Positions 8,302-19,158 are shown, counted from the first letter of the stretch. The stretch is 64,000 nucleotides of DNA from Patiriisocius marinistellae (GCF_009014635.1 NZ_BKCF01000002.1:124001-188000), one strand, 5' to 3'. Numbers and translations: made by a program. The notes: generated by a model not told the origin, from the sequence alone.

Positions 8302-10080
8302 CTATCTACCGTACAATCCTTCGTATAAGTCTTTGTACATTTCTTTAATAACTTTACGTTTTGCTTTCATTGTAGGTGTAAGTTGACCTCCTTCAATACT
8401 CCAAACGTCTGGGGTTAATGCAAAGGTTTTGATTTTTTCCCATTTTCCAAAACGCTCGTTATACGTATCAATTTCTTTTTGAACTCGAGCAATTAATTCT
8501 TTGTTTTGTGAAGCTTCTTTTGTGTCTGATGGTAGATTATGACCATTTTTATTAGACCAATCCATTATCCACTCCCAATTAGGTTGTATTAATGCCGCTG
8601 GCATTTTTTCTCCATCACCTACGACAAGTATTTGTTCAATAAAGTTTGATTGTTTCATCGCATTTTCAATCAATTGTGGTGCAACATATTTTCCACCACT
8701 TGTTTTGAACATTGATTTTTTACGGTCTGTAATTTTTAGAAAACCATCTTTATCTATAATTCCTATATCCCCTGTGTGAAAGTAACCGTTTTTTAAAACT
8801 TCTGCTGTTTGATCTGGGTCTTTATAATACCCCATCATTACTTGTGGACCTTTTACAAGAATTTCACCGTCTTCAGCAATTTTAACTTCAGTGTCAGGTA
8901 ATGGCTTTCCTACGGTTCCTATTCTAAACATACTGTTACGCATATCGTTTACAGATACTACAGGTGAGGTTTCGGTTAAACCGTAGCCTTCCATTACAGG
9001 ACATCCTGCAGCATTAAAAACACGTGCTAGTCTAGGTTGTAATGCAGCACTACCAGATGCGATTGCTTTAAGATTTCCGCCAAGAGCTTCTTGCCATTTA
9101 CTAAAGATAAGCTTACGTGCAATCTTTAATTTTGTTTCGTAAATCCAACCATTCTGTCCGTAGGGTTCCCATTTAAGACCTAAATCTACCGCCCAGAAAA
9201 ATAAACTTTTTTTAACACCCGTAAGATCTGCACCTTTGGCAATAATTTTATCATATACTTTTTCGAGTAATCGAGGTACTGCTGACATAACTTCAGGGTG
9301 AACTTCTTGTAAGTTGGGGCTTATTGTTTCAAGACTTTCAGCAAAATAAATACTCACCCCACAATATTGATACATATATAAAAGCATTCGCTCATAAATA
9401 TGACAGACAGGTAAAAAGCTTAATGCTTTGCTTTTACCCATCACTATTGGTAATCTTCCTTCACTATGCATTGCATTACTTGCAATGTTTTTATGATTGA
9501 GCATAACACCTTTAGGTCTCCCTGTTGTTCCAGAAGTATATATCAACGTAGCAAGATCATCTTCCTTTACAGCGTCCATCCTTTTTTGAACTTCTGTTTG
9601 TAATTCCTTGTTGTCATTACCAAGTTTTAAAACCTCCATCCAACTACCGCACCCTTTTAAATCATCAAAACTATATACTCCCTTTAAAGAAGGAACATTA
9701 GCCTTGATTTTATTGATCTTTTCAAGAACTTCAGCACAAGACACAAAACAATATGTTGACTCGCTATGATTTAAAACATATTCGTAATCCTCTTCGCTAA
9801 TTGTAGGGTAGATGGGAACATCTTGTGCTCCAGTTTGAAGAATACCAATATCGCATATATTCCATTCGGTTCTATTGGTCATTGAAATAATGGCAATTTT
9901 ATCATTAGGCTGAACTCCTAATTTTATAAGACCTCGACTTATAGCATTTGCTTTATCAATATATTCTTGTGTCGAAGTTTTTACCCATTTTCCATCTACT
10001 TTGCTCACAAGTGCACCTTCTTGTGGATATTTTTCTAATTGATAATATGGAAAATCGAAAAGTCTTTTAGGGTCTGTCAT
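8302..10080 (-). CDS. Long-chain fatty-acid--CoA ligase (AMP-forming)
   Basis: Activates fatty acids to acyl-CoA with ATP. The 592-residue adenylate-forming enzyme has the P-loop YTSGTTGRPKG at 181-191, the GYGLTETSP motif in the middle and the hinge/A8 region ITDRKKSMFKTSGGKYVAP. The absence of a signal peptide indicates a cytoplasmic or peripheral membrane enzyme. It has its own terminator and is separate from the beta-oxidation operon but only 1.7 kb from its regulator, and would supply that pathway. Exact chain length is inferred from the family. Confidence 0.93.
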   Translation of the reverse strand: MTDPKRLFDFPYYQLEKYPQEGALVSKVDGKWVKTSTQEYIDKANAISRGLIKLGVQPNDKIAIISMTNRTEWNICDIGILQTGAQDVPIYPTISEEDYEYVLNHSESTYCFVSCAEVLEKINKIKANVPSLKGVYSFDDLKGCGSWMEVLKLGNDNKELQTEVQKRMDAVKEDDLATLIYTSGTTGRPKGVMLNHKNIASNAMHSEGRLPIVMGKSKALSFLPVCHIYERMLLYMYQYCGVSIYFAESLETISPNLQEVHPEVMSAVPRLLEKVYDKIIAKGADLTGVKKSLFFWAVDLGLKWEPYGQNGWIYETKLKIARKLIFSKWQEALGGNLKAIASGSAALQPRLARVFNAAGCPVMEGYGLTETSPVVSVNDMRNSMFRIGTVGKPLPDTEVKIAEDGEILVKGPQVMMGYYKDPDQTAEVLKNGYFHTGDIGIIDKDGFLKITDRKKSMFKTSGGKYVAPQLIENAMKQSNFIEQILVVGDGEKMPAALIQPNWEWIMDWSNKNGHNLPSDTKEASQNKELIARVQKEIDTYNERFGKWEKIKTFALTPDVWSIEGGQLTPTMKAKRKVIKEMYKDLYEGLYGR

Positions 10081-10149
10081 GTTTGTAAGGATTTGAAATG
10101 CAAAATAGGTAAAAAAGTTGAAATATTTAATATTGAAATTTCAACAAAT

Positions 10150-10179
10150 AAAAAAAGCCGCATATATTATTGCGGCTTT
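10150..10179 (-). terminator. Terminator of the M14 carboxypeptidase gene
   Basis: AAAGCCGCA (10154-10162) pairs with TGCGGCTTT (10171-10179). A run of A at 10150-10156 gives a T tract on the minus strand just after the carboxypeptidase stop. Confidence 0.85.
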
Positions 10180-10199
10180 CTAAAAATTAGGCAGTTAGC

Positions 10200-12602
10200 C
10201 TATTTTTTAATGATTTTAAAACTTTCGGAAGTATCTTCTGAGGTTAATTTCATTATATAAAGTCCACTTGAAAATTGACTGTAATCAAAGGTACTGGTTC
10301 CATTGTTATTTATTTCCGAAGCAACTAATTGACCTTGCAGATTATAAACTTCTATGGTATAATTTGACTTCGAAGTTGTAATATTTAAAATATCATTTAC
10401 AGGATTAGGGTAAATCCCGAAATTTGAAACTGTTATATCTTGAGTGTTTAAAGTAGCTTCGTTTACAATATTAAAGGTTAAATCATCAAAATAAAATCCA
10501 TCTTCTGTCGCTCCTTGATCTGTTCTTAATTGAAAGCGTGCTATAATAGTTTCGCCAATGTAGTCACTTAGTTCAATTTCTTCTAAAACCCAATCATTTT
10601 GACTCCCATCATAAAGGGGTTCTCCTGTAGGTTGGAAATTTCCTGAGCCAGCTTTTGTAAATTTTCCACATTGTGGAATCCAGTCATTTCCATTATTGGT
10701 TGAAATTTCAAACTGCGCATAATCAAAGCCACTTTCAATCGCAAATTTTGTGTAAAAAGTAACATTAGCTCCAGTAGCATTGGTTAAGTCAATTTGATTA
10801 CTTAGCGAGATAGTTTTATTTTGATTATTTGAATAATTTCCATTAGGGGAATCAGTGATTGAACTTGATGGAGATACGAATGTACTTGTTGTTACATCCC
10901 AGCCATTATTTGTAAAATTATCATTCACGCTATCACCCTCATCAGAAAAAATTGATGTTAGCGAACCAAAAATTTTAGTTACTAACACCTTTGAGTCAAA
11001 GATTCCATTATTTACAATAAGTTCATAAACTACAGGATCACCACTATTGACAGTGCCACCAAGCGTATATTGAACAGCACCATTTTGACTTGCTAAAAGT
11101 TCCATACCAGTAAAAATAACGGGGTTTCCTACGGCAACAATATTTGAGGTTATTGGATTAATACTAACTGTAAAATTACCATTGCCTTGTAGTCCAAGTC
11201 TTTGAATGTTGAAAGTTCCATTGTTTATAACGTTATCTCCAGTATATAATGGTGCGGTGTCTTTTGCGCTAGCAAAATTATTTATCATTTTTGATGCTGT
11301 TAAATTGAGAAACATCATTCCTTTTGAAAGTGGTATAATTTGATTTGATGGAGGCCAAAAAGATGGGCCTATCTCTGGAGTATAAGCATAGATTTTATCG
11401 TGTGTTCCAACTGTCCCATACATAAAATCATCACTATCGCCAGCTGCTGCGTATAACTCAGAGGATAAAATATTATTGAACCCATTTCTTGAAACAAGTT
11501 CATCACCTAAAGCTGTTAGAAGTCCTTCATCTTCTGAAACTTCATTGAGTGTATATCCAAAAGGTCTTAATAATAAATTGCCATGACTATGATTGTTGAA
11601 AGCCATCACAAAATCATGTTGCTCTACAAACCATTTCATCGCTTGATTTTCAACTTCACTAAAAGGAAGGTTACCTCTATAAATATCTGAACCTGTATCT
11701 CCTGAAGAACCATCACCACCCCACATTCCATTGTTAGGATTGCCATCTATAAAATATTCATAATTACGGTTATTATCCACGCCAAATGTTCCGTCGCCAT
11801 TAGGCTTTCTGTTTTTTCTCCAAAAACCACCACCATTAGGATCTGTTTTTTCATTGTATAAATAGCCATCAGGGTTAACTACTGGCACAAAATATAACTC
11901 ACTATTATTAACAATGCTTTGTACTTCTAGATCTGTATCATAATTCTCAAGTAAATACCACATATAAAAAATTAACTGATGTAACGAAATAGGCTCACGT
12001 GCATGATGAATGGCTGAGTATAGAATTTGTGGTTCACTTTCATTTGTGTCTGGATTATCACTAATCTTCACCCATTGAATTCCATTGCCGCCTATGGACG
12101 GAGTTACAGAGTTGTCTGGTTGTCCTTCAGTTAGAAAAGTACTAATATTTGATTTTGCAGAAATTAAATTAGGATATAATGCACGCATCTGGTCAAGATT
12201 ATCTAACACCTCTTGATAGGTTAAATACCCACCCATTGAGCCTGATTGAAAATTAACAGGCGTAGGATAATCTTCACCATCATTTTGACAATCTGCGTTT
12301 CTGTAAGGTTCTTTTAAAGCATTTTTTCTTAAAAAGTCTCCTTTTAGATCATCAATTAAAACATCGACTTGAAAGCCATTAATTTTAGCAATTTGTAACT
12401 CTGTTTCAGAAAATTCTGATATAATAAAAAATCCTTTTTTGTGAACTCCATGATCAACAGGAAGCCCTATTGACTCTAAACGCGCTAAGTCTTCTATTTG
12501 AGAGTAAGAAATTTTTGCTCGCTGGTATTTTTCTTGTTTTTGCTGTTGTGAAAATACCATAGTGGTAATACATAAAAAGGCAATAAATAATATCTTTTTC
12601 AT
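10200..12602 (-). CDS. Secreted M14 zinc carboxypeptidase with type IX sorting domain
   Basis: An 800-residue exported peptidase. The start at 12602 gives a clean signal peptide (MKKILFIAFLCITTMVFS); the frame extends 14 codons further up but loses this. The M14 domain (about residues 115-450) shows the zinc motif HHAREP, the substrate-binding RKNRKP and NNRNYE segments, NNHSHG for the third zinc ligand, and TPEIG with the catalytic glutamate. A jelly-roll domain as in immune-inhibitor-A-like proteases follows (about 560-720, FEISTNNG ... FYFDDL). The last 75 residues are a type A C-terminal sorting domain (YPNPVND ... SGLYIMKL). It should be cell-surface attached or released for extracellular protein breakdown. 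Confidence 0.93.
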   Translation of the reverse strand: MKKILFIAFLCITTMVFSQQQKQEKYQRAKISYSQIEDLARLESIGLPVDHGVHKKGFFIISEFSETELQIAKINGFQVDVLIDDLKGDFLRKNALKEPYRNADCQNDGEDYPTPVNFQSGSMGGYLTYQEVLDNLDQMRALYPNLISAKSNISTFLTEGQPDNSVTPSIGGNGIQWVKISDNPDTNESEPQILYSAIHHAREPISLHQLIFYMWYLLENYDTDLEVQSIVNNSELYFVPVVNPDGYLYNEKTDPNGGGFWRKNRKPNGDGTFGVDNNRNYEYFIDGNPNNGMWGGDGSSGDTGSDIYRGNLPFSEVENQAMKWFVEQHDFVMAFNNHSHGNLLLRPFGYTLNEVSEDEGLLTALGDELVSRNGFNNILSSELYAAAGDSDDFMYGTVGTHDKIYAYTPEIGPSFWPPSNQIIPLSKGMMFLNLTASKMINNFASAKDTAPLYTGDNVINNGTFNIQRLGLQGNGNFTVSINPITSNIVAVGNPVIFTGMELLASQNGAVQYTLGGTVNSGDPVVYELIVNNGIFDSKVLVTKIFGSLTSIFSDEGDSVNDNFTNNGWDVTTSTFVSPSSSITDSPNGNYSNNQNKTISLSNQIDLTNATGANVTFYTKFAIESGFDYAQFEISTNNGNDWIPQCGKFTKAGSGNFQPTGEPLYDGSQNDWVLEEIELSDYIGETIIARFQLRTDQGATEDGFYFDDLTFNIVNEATLNTQDITVSNFGIYPNPVNDILNITTSKSNYTIEVYNLQGQLVASEINNNGTSTFDYSQFSSGLYIMKLTSEDTSESFKIIKK

Positions 12603-12624
12603 AAATGGACTAGTTAAAAACAAG

Positions 12625-12664
12625 TAGTCCTCAAAGCTAAGCAAACCTTACACTTTGAGGACTA
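12625..12664 (-). terminator. Terminator of purL
   Basis: TAGTCCTCAAAG (12625-12636) and CTTTGAGGACTA (12653-12664) form a 12-base perfect stem with a 16-base loop, 26 bases after the purL stop. The downstream T tract on the minus strand is weak. It also lies in the leader of the carboxypeptidase gene. Confidence 0.7.
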
Positions 12665-12690
12665 TTATATGATATGAATATGAGAATAAA

Positions 12691-15600
12691 TTACTTAGTC
12701 TCTAACCATTTTTTAGCATTTATAAAACCTTCAAGCCAAGGAGAAACTTCATCTTTACGATCACTTGGGTAAAAACCCCAATTCCATGGGAACGTTGAAC
12801 GTTCTAAGTGTGGCATCATTACTAAATGTCTTCCAGTAACATCAGTAAACATTGCTGTGTTAAAGTCACTTCCGTTAGGGTTTGCTGGAAATCCTTCATG
12901 CCCGTACTTACCTACAATATTATATTTATTCTCTTTCTGCGGAAATGAGAATTTACCTTCACCGTGTGCTGCCCATATACCTAATGTACTTCCTGCTAAG
13001 CTAGAAAGCATCACCGAATTATTTTCTTGAATTTTAACCGACGTAAAAGAACACTCAAATTTACCACTATCATTATATAGCATTTTTGGTTTCTCTAAAT
13101 CATCTGGTGTTAATAGACCTAGCTCTACAAAAAGTTGGCATCCATTACATACACCTAGTGAAAGCGTATCATCTTTTGCAAAGAAATTTTTCAAAGCCTT
13201 GTTTGCTTTTTCATTGTATAGAAAAGCACCAGCCCAACCTTTTGCACTCCCTAGGACATCACTATTAGAAAACCCACCCACAGCGGCTATAAATTTAATA
13301 TCCTCAAGTGTTTCGCGGCCGCTAATCAAATCTGTCATGTGGACATCTTTGACATCAAAACCTGCTAGATACATCGCATTAGCCATTTCGCGCTCACTAT
13401 TACTTCCTTTTTCTCTTATAATAGCTGCTTTAATTCTAGGTTTGCTAGTATCAATCACAGGGAGTTTTCCGCTGAAATGTGCTGGAAATTTAAATTCTAA
13501 CGGTTGTTTTTTATAATTACCAAAACGAGCTTCGGCTTCTTTACCACTTTGTTTTTTGTCAAATAAGTAAGATGTTTTATACCAAGTGTCTCTCATTGCT
13601 GAAACGGAGAAGTCAAAATCTTCTGTGCCATTTTTGATTTTAACAGTATCACTTTCCGTTACAGCCCCTATTTTATGAAATGTAATTCCAGCTTTAGAAA
13701 GTGAAGTTTCTAAAATTTTATCTTCGGTGGGTTGTAAAACGATTCCGCAGTTTTCAGCAAACAACAATTTAATAGTATCTTTTTCTGAAATTTCAGACAA
13801 GTCATATATAGCACCAAGATTAACATCGGCGAAGCACATTTCTAATAATGTAGTTATTAATCCCCCTGAAGCAACGTCATGTCCCGCGCTAATATTTCCG
13901 AAGGAAATTAACTCTTGTATTGTATTAAAAACAGTTTTTACATATGCAGCACTTTTTACTGTTGGTGCTTCATTACCAATGCTATTTTGTACTTGTCCAA
14001 ATGAAGAACCACCCAGCTTAAAATCGTCTTGCGAAATGTTGATATAGTAAATACTACCCTTGTCTTTTTGAAGTACTGGCTCAACTACATTTTTAATATT
14101 GTTACAATGACCCGCAGCCGTTATAATAACAGTTCCTGGAGAGATAACCTCTTCGTTTTTGTATTTCTGCTTCATAGAAAGTGAATCCTTTCCAGTAGGT
14201 ACATTTATTCCAAGTTCTATTGAAAAATCACTAATAGCTTCTACGGCTTTGTACAAACGTGCATCTTCGCCTTCATTGTTGCAAGGCCACATCCAGTTAG
14301 CCGATAGTGAAATACTTTTTAATCCATCTTTTAATGGTGCCCAAATGATATTTGTAAGCGACTCTGTAATTGAATTTCTAGAGCCTGCAACAGGATCAAT
14401 AAGTCCAGAAATAGGGGAGTGTCCTATACTTGTTGCAACCCCTTCCTTTCCGTTATAATCTAATGCCATTACACCGCAATTATTAAGTGGTAATTGTAAC
14501 GGCCCAGCACACTGTTGTTTTGCAACTTTACCGGTAACACAACGGTCTACCTTGTTAGTAAGCCAGTCTTTACAAGCAACAGCTTCTAATTGTAAAACTT
14601 GCTCAGTATAGTTTTTTAAATTTTTAATATCGTAGGTTGCATTATGGTAATTGCGAGCTACGGTTTTGTCATTCATGATTGTTTTTGGTGAGCTGCCAAA
14701 CATATCTGCGAGTTCAAAATCCATTGGTTTTTCACCAGTAGTTGCGCTTTCAAATGTAAACTTATGGTCGCCTGTAACATCACCCACCTCATAGATAGGA
14801 GAACGTTCACGGTCTGCAACACGTTTTAAAGTATCAATGTCTTTTTGAGCAATTACAAGTCCCATTCTTTCTTGCGACTCGTTACCAATAATCTCTTTTG
14901 CAGATAGAGTAGGGTCACCCACAGGCAGTTTATCTAAATTTATTTTTCCGCCAGTATCTTCAACTAGCTCACTTAAGCAGTTGAGGTGTCCCCCAGCACC
15001 ATGATCGTGAATTGAAACGATAGGGTTGTGGTCGCTTTCTACCATTCCTCTTACGGCATTTGCTGCTCTTTTTTGCATTTCTGGGTTAGAGCGTTGGATT
15101 GCGTTTAATTCTATTCCGCTTGAAAACTCACCAGTATCTGCGCTAGATACTGCAGCACCTCCCATACCTATTCTGTAATTTTCGCCTCCAAGAATGACAA
15201 CTTTATCTCCTTTTTGTGGTGTGTCTTTTAGTGCTTGATTTGCTTTTCCATATCCTATTCCACCCGCCATCATTATTACTTTGTCAAAACCAAGTTTTCT
15301 GGCATTATCAGCCTCTTGATGTTCAAAAGTTAATATAGAACCTGTGATTAAAGGTTGCCCAAATTTGTTTCCAAAATCTGAAGCTCCGTTACTGGCTTTT
15401 ATTAAAATATCTAGTGGGGTTTGATATAACCACTCACGTGCATCCATCGCTTTTTCCCAGGGTCTATTTTCTTCTAACCTTGAATAGCTAGTCATGTAAA
15501 CAGCAGTTCCTGCTAATGGAAGCGAACCTTTTCCGCCAGCAAGACGGTCTCTAATTTCACCACCGCTGCCTGTTGCAGCACCATTAAAGGGTTCAACGGT

Positions 15601-16356
15601 AGTTGGAAAATTATGCGTTTCTGCTTTAAGAGAAATTACGCTTTCAAATTCTTTATTTTCGTAGTAATCAGGCTTATCTGCACTTTTAGGAGCAAATTGT
15701 GTCACTTTAGGACCTTTTACAAATGCAACATTATCCTTATATGCTGAAACGATTCCGTTATGGTTTTCTGCGGAAGTTTTACGAATCATTTTAAATAATG
15801 AAGAAGGCATTTCTTTACCGTCTATGATAAATGTTCCGTTAAAAATTTTATGTCGACAATGCTCACTATTTGCTTGGCTGAAACCAAAGACTTCTGAGTC
15901 TGTTAGATTTCGGTTTAGTTTTTTTGCAAGATTTTCAAGATATGTTACTTCTTCAGCATTTAGAGCTAATCCCTCTTGACTATTAAAAGCTGCAATGTCT
16001 TTTATTTCTAGAATTGGCTCAGGCGTTATGTCAATTTTAAAAATATTTTGATGGAGTTCTGTATATTTTTGAGACAGCATGGGGTCAAAATCTTGGTTCA
16101 TTTCAGCATTAAAAAACTGCTCAATTCTAACGATACCTTCGATTCCCATATTTTGGGTAATTTCTACGGCATTAGTACTCCAAGGAGTAATCATAGCTGC
16201 ACGAGGACCAATAAAAAAATCCGTCAAAACGGATTTGTCAATTTTAGGCTGGTTGCCAAAAAGCCACACTAATTTTTTAGTGTTTGTTGCTGAAATTTCT
16301 GCGGAAGTCTGCACTGCGAAAATGCTATGCTTTATGTCTCCAAAAAAGTGAATCAT
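12691..16356 (-). CDS. purL: Phosphoribosylformylglycinamidine synthase, single-chain
   Basis: The ATP- and glutamine-dependent fourth step of purine synthesis. The 1221-residue single polypeptide is the large type (PurLQS fused) found in gamma-proteobacteria and Bacteroidota. The synthase core carries the SANSEHCRHKIFNG-like region and the AETHNFPTTVEPFNGAATG motif. The C-terminal class I glutamine amidotransferase has the nucleophile in LGVCNGCQL and a histidine in AAHGEGKF and MPHLER. The start ATG at 16356 fits the family N-terminus. It is transcribed alone from a promoter with a perfect -7 box 25 bases upstream. Confidence 0.97.
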   Translation of the reverse strand: MIHFFGDIKHSIFAVQTSAEISATNTKKLVWLFGNQPKIDKSVLTDFFIGPRAAMITPWSTNAVEITQNMGIEGIVRIEQFFNAEMNQDFDPMLSQKYTELHQNIFKIDITPEPILEIKDIAAFNSQEGLALNAEEVTYLENLAKKLNRNLTDSEVFGFSQANSEHCRHKIFNGTFIIDGKEMPSSLFKMIRKTSAENHNGIVSAYKDNVAFVKGPKVTQFAPKSADKPDYYENKEFESVISLKAETHNFPTTVEPFNGAATGSGGEIRDRLAGGKGSLPLAGTAVYMTSYSRLEENRPWEKAMDAREWLYQTPLDILIKASNGASDFGNKFGQPLITGSILTFEHQEADNARKLGFDKVIMMAGGIGYGKANQALKDTPQKGDKVVILGGENYRIGMGGAAVSSADTGEFSSGIELNAIQRSNPEMQKRAANAVRGMVESDHNPIVSIHDHGAGGHLNCLSELVEDTGGKINLDKLPVGDPTLSAKEIIGNESQERMGLVIAQKDIDTLKRVADRERSPIYEVGDVTGDHKFTFESATTGEKPMDFELADMFGSSPKTIMNDKTVARNYHNATYDIKNLKNYTEQVLQLEAVACKDWLTNKVDRCVTGKVAKQQCAGPLQLPLNNCGVMALDYNGKEGVATSIGHSPISGLIDPVAGSRNSITESLTNIIWAPLKDGLKSISLSANWMWPCNNEGEDARLYKAVEAISDFSIELGINVPTGKDSLSMKQKYKNEEVISPGTVIITAAGHCNNIKNVVEPVLQKDKGSIYYINISQDDFKLGGSSFGQVQNSIGNEAPTVKSAAYVKTVFNTIQELISFGNISAGHDVASGGLITTLLEMCFADVNLGAIYDLSEISEKDTIKLLFAENCGIVLQPTEDKILETSLSKAGITFHKIGAVTESDTVKIKNGTEDFDFSVSAMRDTWYKTSYLFDKKQSGKEAEARFGNYKKQPLEFKFPAHFSGKLPVIDTSKPRIKAAIIREKGSNSEREMANAMYLAGFDVKDVHMTDLISGRETLEDIKFIAAVGGFSNSDVLGSAKGWAGAFLYNEKANKALKNFFAKDDTLSLGVCNGCQLFVELGLLTPDDLEKPKMLYNDSGKFECSFTSVKIQENNSVMLSSLAGSTLGIWAAHGEGKFSFPQKENKYNIVGKYGHEGFPANPNGSDFNTAMFTDVTGRHLVMMPHLERSTFPWNWGFYPSDRKDEVSPWLEGFINAKKWLETK

Positions 16357-16380
16357 TGTATGATAATTTTAAGAACGTGG

Positions 16381-16388
16381 CAAAGGTA
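16381..16388 (-). promoter_or_regulatory. -7 box of purL
   Basis: The minus strand reads TACCTTTG, an exact TAnnTTTG match, 25 bases from the purL ATG. The predicted transcript start is near 16374. Confidence 0.55.
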
Positions 16389-16641
16389 GCTATTTTTAGG
16401 CGTATTTTTTTCTAATAAAAATATCACTTAACCTCATTTATTAAGCAGTTGTCAACAATATGTATTACCTTTAGATTACGCGATTTTTGTTTTTACAAGT
16501 CACTGATATTTAGATATTTGTTTTATTTTTAAAGTGATGGAATATTTTAACTAGAGTTGCTGTTTTTAATACTTTACGAATTAGGATAAAAAATAAAACT
16601 GAAAATCAACTATCTTTAACAAAAATTAAAATAAATATTTT

Positions 16642-18822
16642 ATGAAAAAATTATTCCTTGGACTTGCATTAATAGGGGCGACCTCACTTTTTGCTCAAGA
16701 AAAAGCCACAGAAGGACCAACTGAAATTACACATGGTACATTTCTTGGGAAATCAATTCCATTAAGAAATATGCCAACCATTAATGAACTTCGTACTGCT
16801 GGTATTGATAAACAAATGGAAATAAAACAACGTTTTGACCCAACTGAAGAAAACCTTGTTTTTAATCCAAATGCTTTACCTGCAGATGGTGAAGATCCTG
16901 TTAGACAAACGGAACAGGGAACAAGAGAACGATTACAAGTTATAGAAAATTTTGATGGAATTACAGTACAAGAGTCAGGTGGCTTTTTTCCTCCTGATCC
17001 TACTGGGGCTGTAGGTCCTAATCATTATGTAAATTCGGCTAATTCTGTTGTTAAAATTTTTGATAAAACAGGAAATTTATTAGCAGGCCCTACTTCATTA
17101 GGCGCTTTTCTAGGAAATGGAGCAAATAATGGTGATCCAATTGTGATGTATGATCAATTAGCAGATCGTTTTTTTGTAAGTCAATTTCAGATTTCAAATA
17201 ATGCTTTGATAATTGGAATTTCTGATACTGCAGATCCTACTGGTTCTTATAATGTCTATGAGTATTCTTTAAATGCATTTCCTGACTATCCTCATTATAC
17301 AGTGTGGCATGATGGGTATTATTTGACTGCAAATAAAAATAATGGAAATACTACATACGTTTTAGATAGACAAGCTATGTTAGACGGAGATGTTAACCCT
17401 GCCATAATTGGCTTTAATTTGCCACAGGTAAGAAGAAATCCTGCAACTGTTTTTAGTCCAGAGCCAGCTCATTTGCTAGGAAGTGATTTTGATGAAGATG
17501 CACCAGGTTATATTGTTTATTTACAAGATGATGCTTGGAGTGGAATTAGTTTTGATCATTTAAAAGTATGGGAAATTGATGTTGATTTTGCAACACCTGG
17601 AAATTCGACGATTTCTGCAAATCCATTAGAAATTCCTACACAGCCATTTGATTCTTTTTTGCGACAATTTGGACAAGGTGATATTGATCAACCTGGTACT
17701 ACACGTAGATATGATGCTCAAAGTGGAATTATTAGTTATGCAGCAAATTATAGAAGATTTACAGATCATAATTCATGGGTAATAACTTTTAATACAGACA
17801 TAGGTGGGATTACACCAGGAATTAGATGGATTGAATTACGTAATGATGATACAAATGATTGGTCTATTTTTCAAGAAGGAACATATGCTCCAGCAGATGG
17901 AGAAGGAAGATTTATGAGTAGTGCTGCAATGGATATCGATGGAAATATTGGGATGGGATATAGTTTAGGTAGTGGAGAAACGTTTAATAGTATTAAATAC
18001 ACAGGACGTTTTGATGGAGATGAACTTGGGGTAATGACATTTCCAGAAAGTACAATTCTTGATGGAACTGGTCGTCAAACTTTTACAAATAGATTTGGAG
18101 ATTATGCGCACTTATCTATGGATCCAGATGGTTCTACATTTTGGTTTACAACGGAATACTTTGTTGCGGTTAATCAATGGAGAACACGTATAGCTTCTTT
18201 TAAACTGAACAATGGCCTTGCGGCTGACGTAGGGGTTTCAAGTTTTGTTTCACCTCAAACTGGGGATTTAGGTGTAGCTGAAACAGTAACAATTAATGTG
18301 TTTAACTTTGGGAATAATGCACAATCAAACTTTGAAATAGAATTAAGAGTTGATGGTTCTTTGGTAGCGACAGAAACATTTTCTGGAACATTAGAGCCTC
18401 TATCAGGAGATACTTTTACTTTTGCTCAGACAGTAGATTTGTCAACACCACAAACTACATATGAAATTGAGGCTAAAACAATTTTAGCAGGTGATGAAAA
18501 TAATCCTAATGACCCTTTTACTACTGTTGTAGATAATACATTATTAGCGGTTAATGATTCTGAATTTAATGCTGGTGATTTTACAATTACTCCTTATGGA
18601 GGAAGACAGTATAATGTTAATTTTACAACTACTAGAGATTTTGGAAGTATAAATTATACAGTTTATAATACAATAGGTCAAAAAATTATGGACAGTAAGT
18701 TAAAATCAATGGGTAATGAGCACACAACCTTACTAGATTTTAATGGACAACCACAAGGAGTTTTCTTTGTAAAACTTAGTAATGGAGAGTTTCAAGCGAC
18801 TAAGAGGATTTTAGTAAATTAA
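16642..18822 (+). CDS. Large secreted protein with CARDB-like and type IX sorting domains
   Basis: A 726-residue exported protein of unknown function. A signal peptide (MKKLFLGLALIGATSLFAQ) is followed by a propeller-like domain of about 430 residues that begins near residue 95 with GGFFPPDPTGAVGPNHYVNS and has many aspartate/aromatic strands. Residues about 525-640 look like a CARDB-type immunoglobulin domain (DVGVSSF ... VTINVFNFG). The last 75 residues are a C-terminal sorting domain ending in KRILVN. The family is common in Bacteroidota exoproteomes; it may be a surface adhesin or a binding protein. A weak -7-like TATCTTTA lies at 16611-16618. Confidence 0.85.
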   Translation: MKKLFLGLALIGATSLFAQEKATEGPTEITHGTFLGKSIPLRNMPTINELRTAGIDKQMEIKQRFDPTEENLVFNPNALPADGEDPVRQTEQGTRERLQVIENFDGITVQESGGFFPPDPTGAVGPNHYVNSANSVVKIFDKTGNLLAGPTSLGAFLGNGANNGDPIVMYDQLADRFFVSQFQISNNALIIGISDTADPTGSYNVYEYSLNAFPDYPHYTVWHDGYYLTANKNNGNTTYVLDRQAMLDGDVNPAIIGFNLPQVRRNPATVFSPEPAHLLGSDFDEDAPGYIVYLQDDAWSGISFDHLKVWEIDVDFATPGNSTISANPLEIPTQPFDSFLRQFGQGDIDQPGTTRRYDAQSGIISYAANYRRFTDHNSWVITFNTDIGGITPGIRWIELRNDDTNDWSIFQEGTYAPADGEGRFMSSAAMDIDGNIGMGYSLGSGETFNSIKYTGRFDGDELGVMTFPESTILDGTGRQTFTNRFGDYAHLSMDPDGSTFWFTTEYFVAVNQWRTRIASFKLNNGLAADVGVSSFVSPQTGDLGVAETVTINVFNFGNNAQSNFEIELRVDGSLVATETFSGTLEPLSGDTFTFAQTVDLSTPQTTYEIEAKTILAGDENNPNDPFTTVVDNTLLAVNDSEFNAGDFTITPYGGRQYNVNFTTTRDFGSINYTVYNTIGQKIMDSKLKSMGNEHTTLLDFNGQPQGVFFVKLSNGEFQATKRILVN

Positions 18823-18862
18823 AGGTAATACTCTTACCACTTTAGGATTTTAAAGTTCTTTT

Positions 18863-18905
18863 AAAAAAAAGGCTTGACGATGATATCATTGTTGAGCCTT
18901 TTTTA
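18863..18905 (+). terminator. Terminator after the large secreted protein gene
   Basis: A long hairpin with G-U pairs runs from the A-rich arm AAAAAAGGCT (from 18865) to AGCCTTTTTT (ending 18904), enclosing self-complementary GATGATATCATT. The second of two terminators in the 382-base gap 18823-19204 serves the opposite strand; I see no gene between them. Confidence 0.8.
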
Positions 18906-19113
18906 ATTTATAAAATTTAATAGACTTGATGTTTAGTATGTAAATCTTGGTGCTGCTTTAGCTATTTTTTTATATATAATCGCTAGAATTGTTTAGCGTT
19001 TAATTTTATTAAATTTTTTAAATGGCGAGTTGCAGGACTATCATATTTTGTAATTTCATTTAAATTATTATCTGTTTCTAATTATTTTGCAAATGTTAAT
19101 AATAGGATATTGA

Positions 19114-19158
19114 GAATAAAAAAGGGCGTTCACAAAATGTGAACGCCCTTTTTTATTC
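19114..19158. terminator. Strong bidirectional terminator
   Basis: A perfect 21-base stem (19114-19134 with 19138-19158) and a three-base AAA loop, with six A on one side and six T on the other, so it works on both strands. It serves mainly the endonuclease I gene ending at 19205. Confidence 0.92.

Noticed and set aside
14159-14458. Plus-strand frame of 99 codons inside purL
   Set aside because: Antisense shadow of a conserved enzyme, no independent support.
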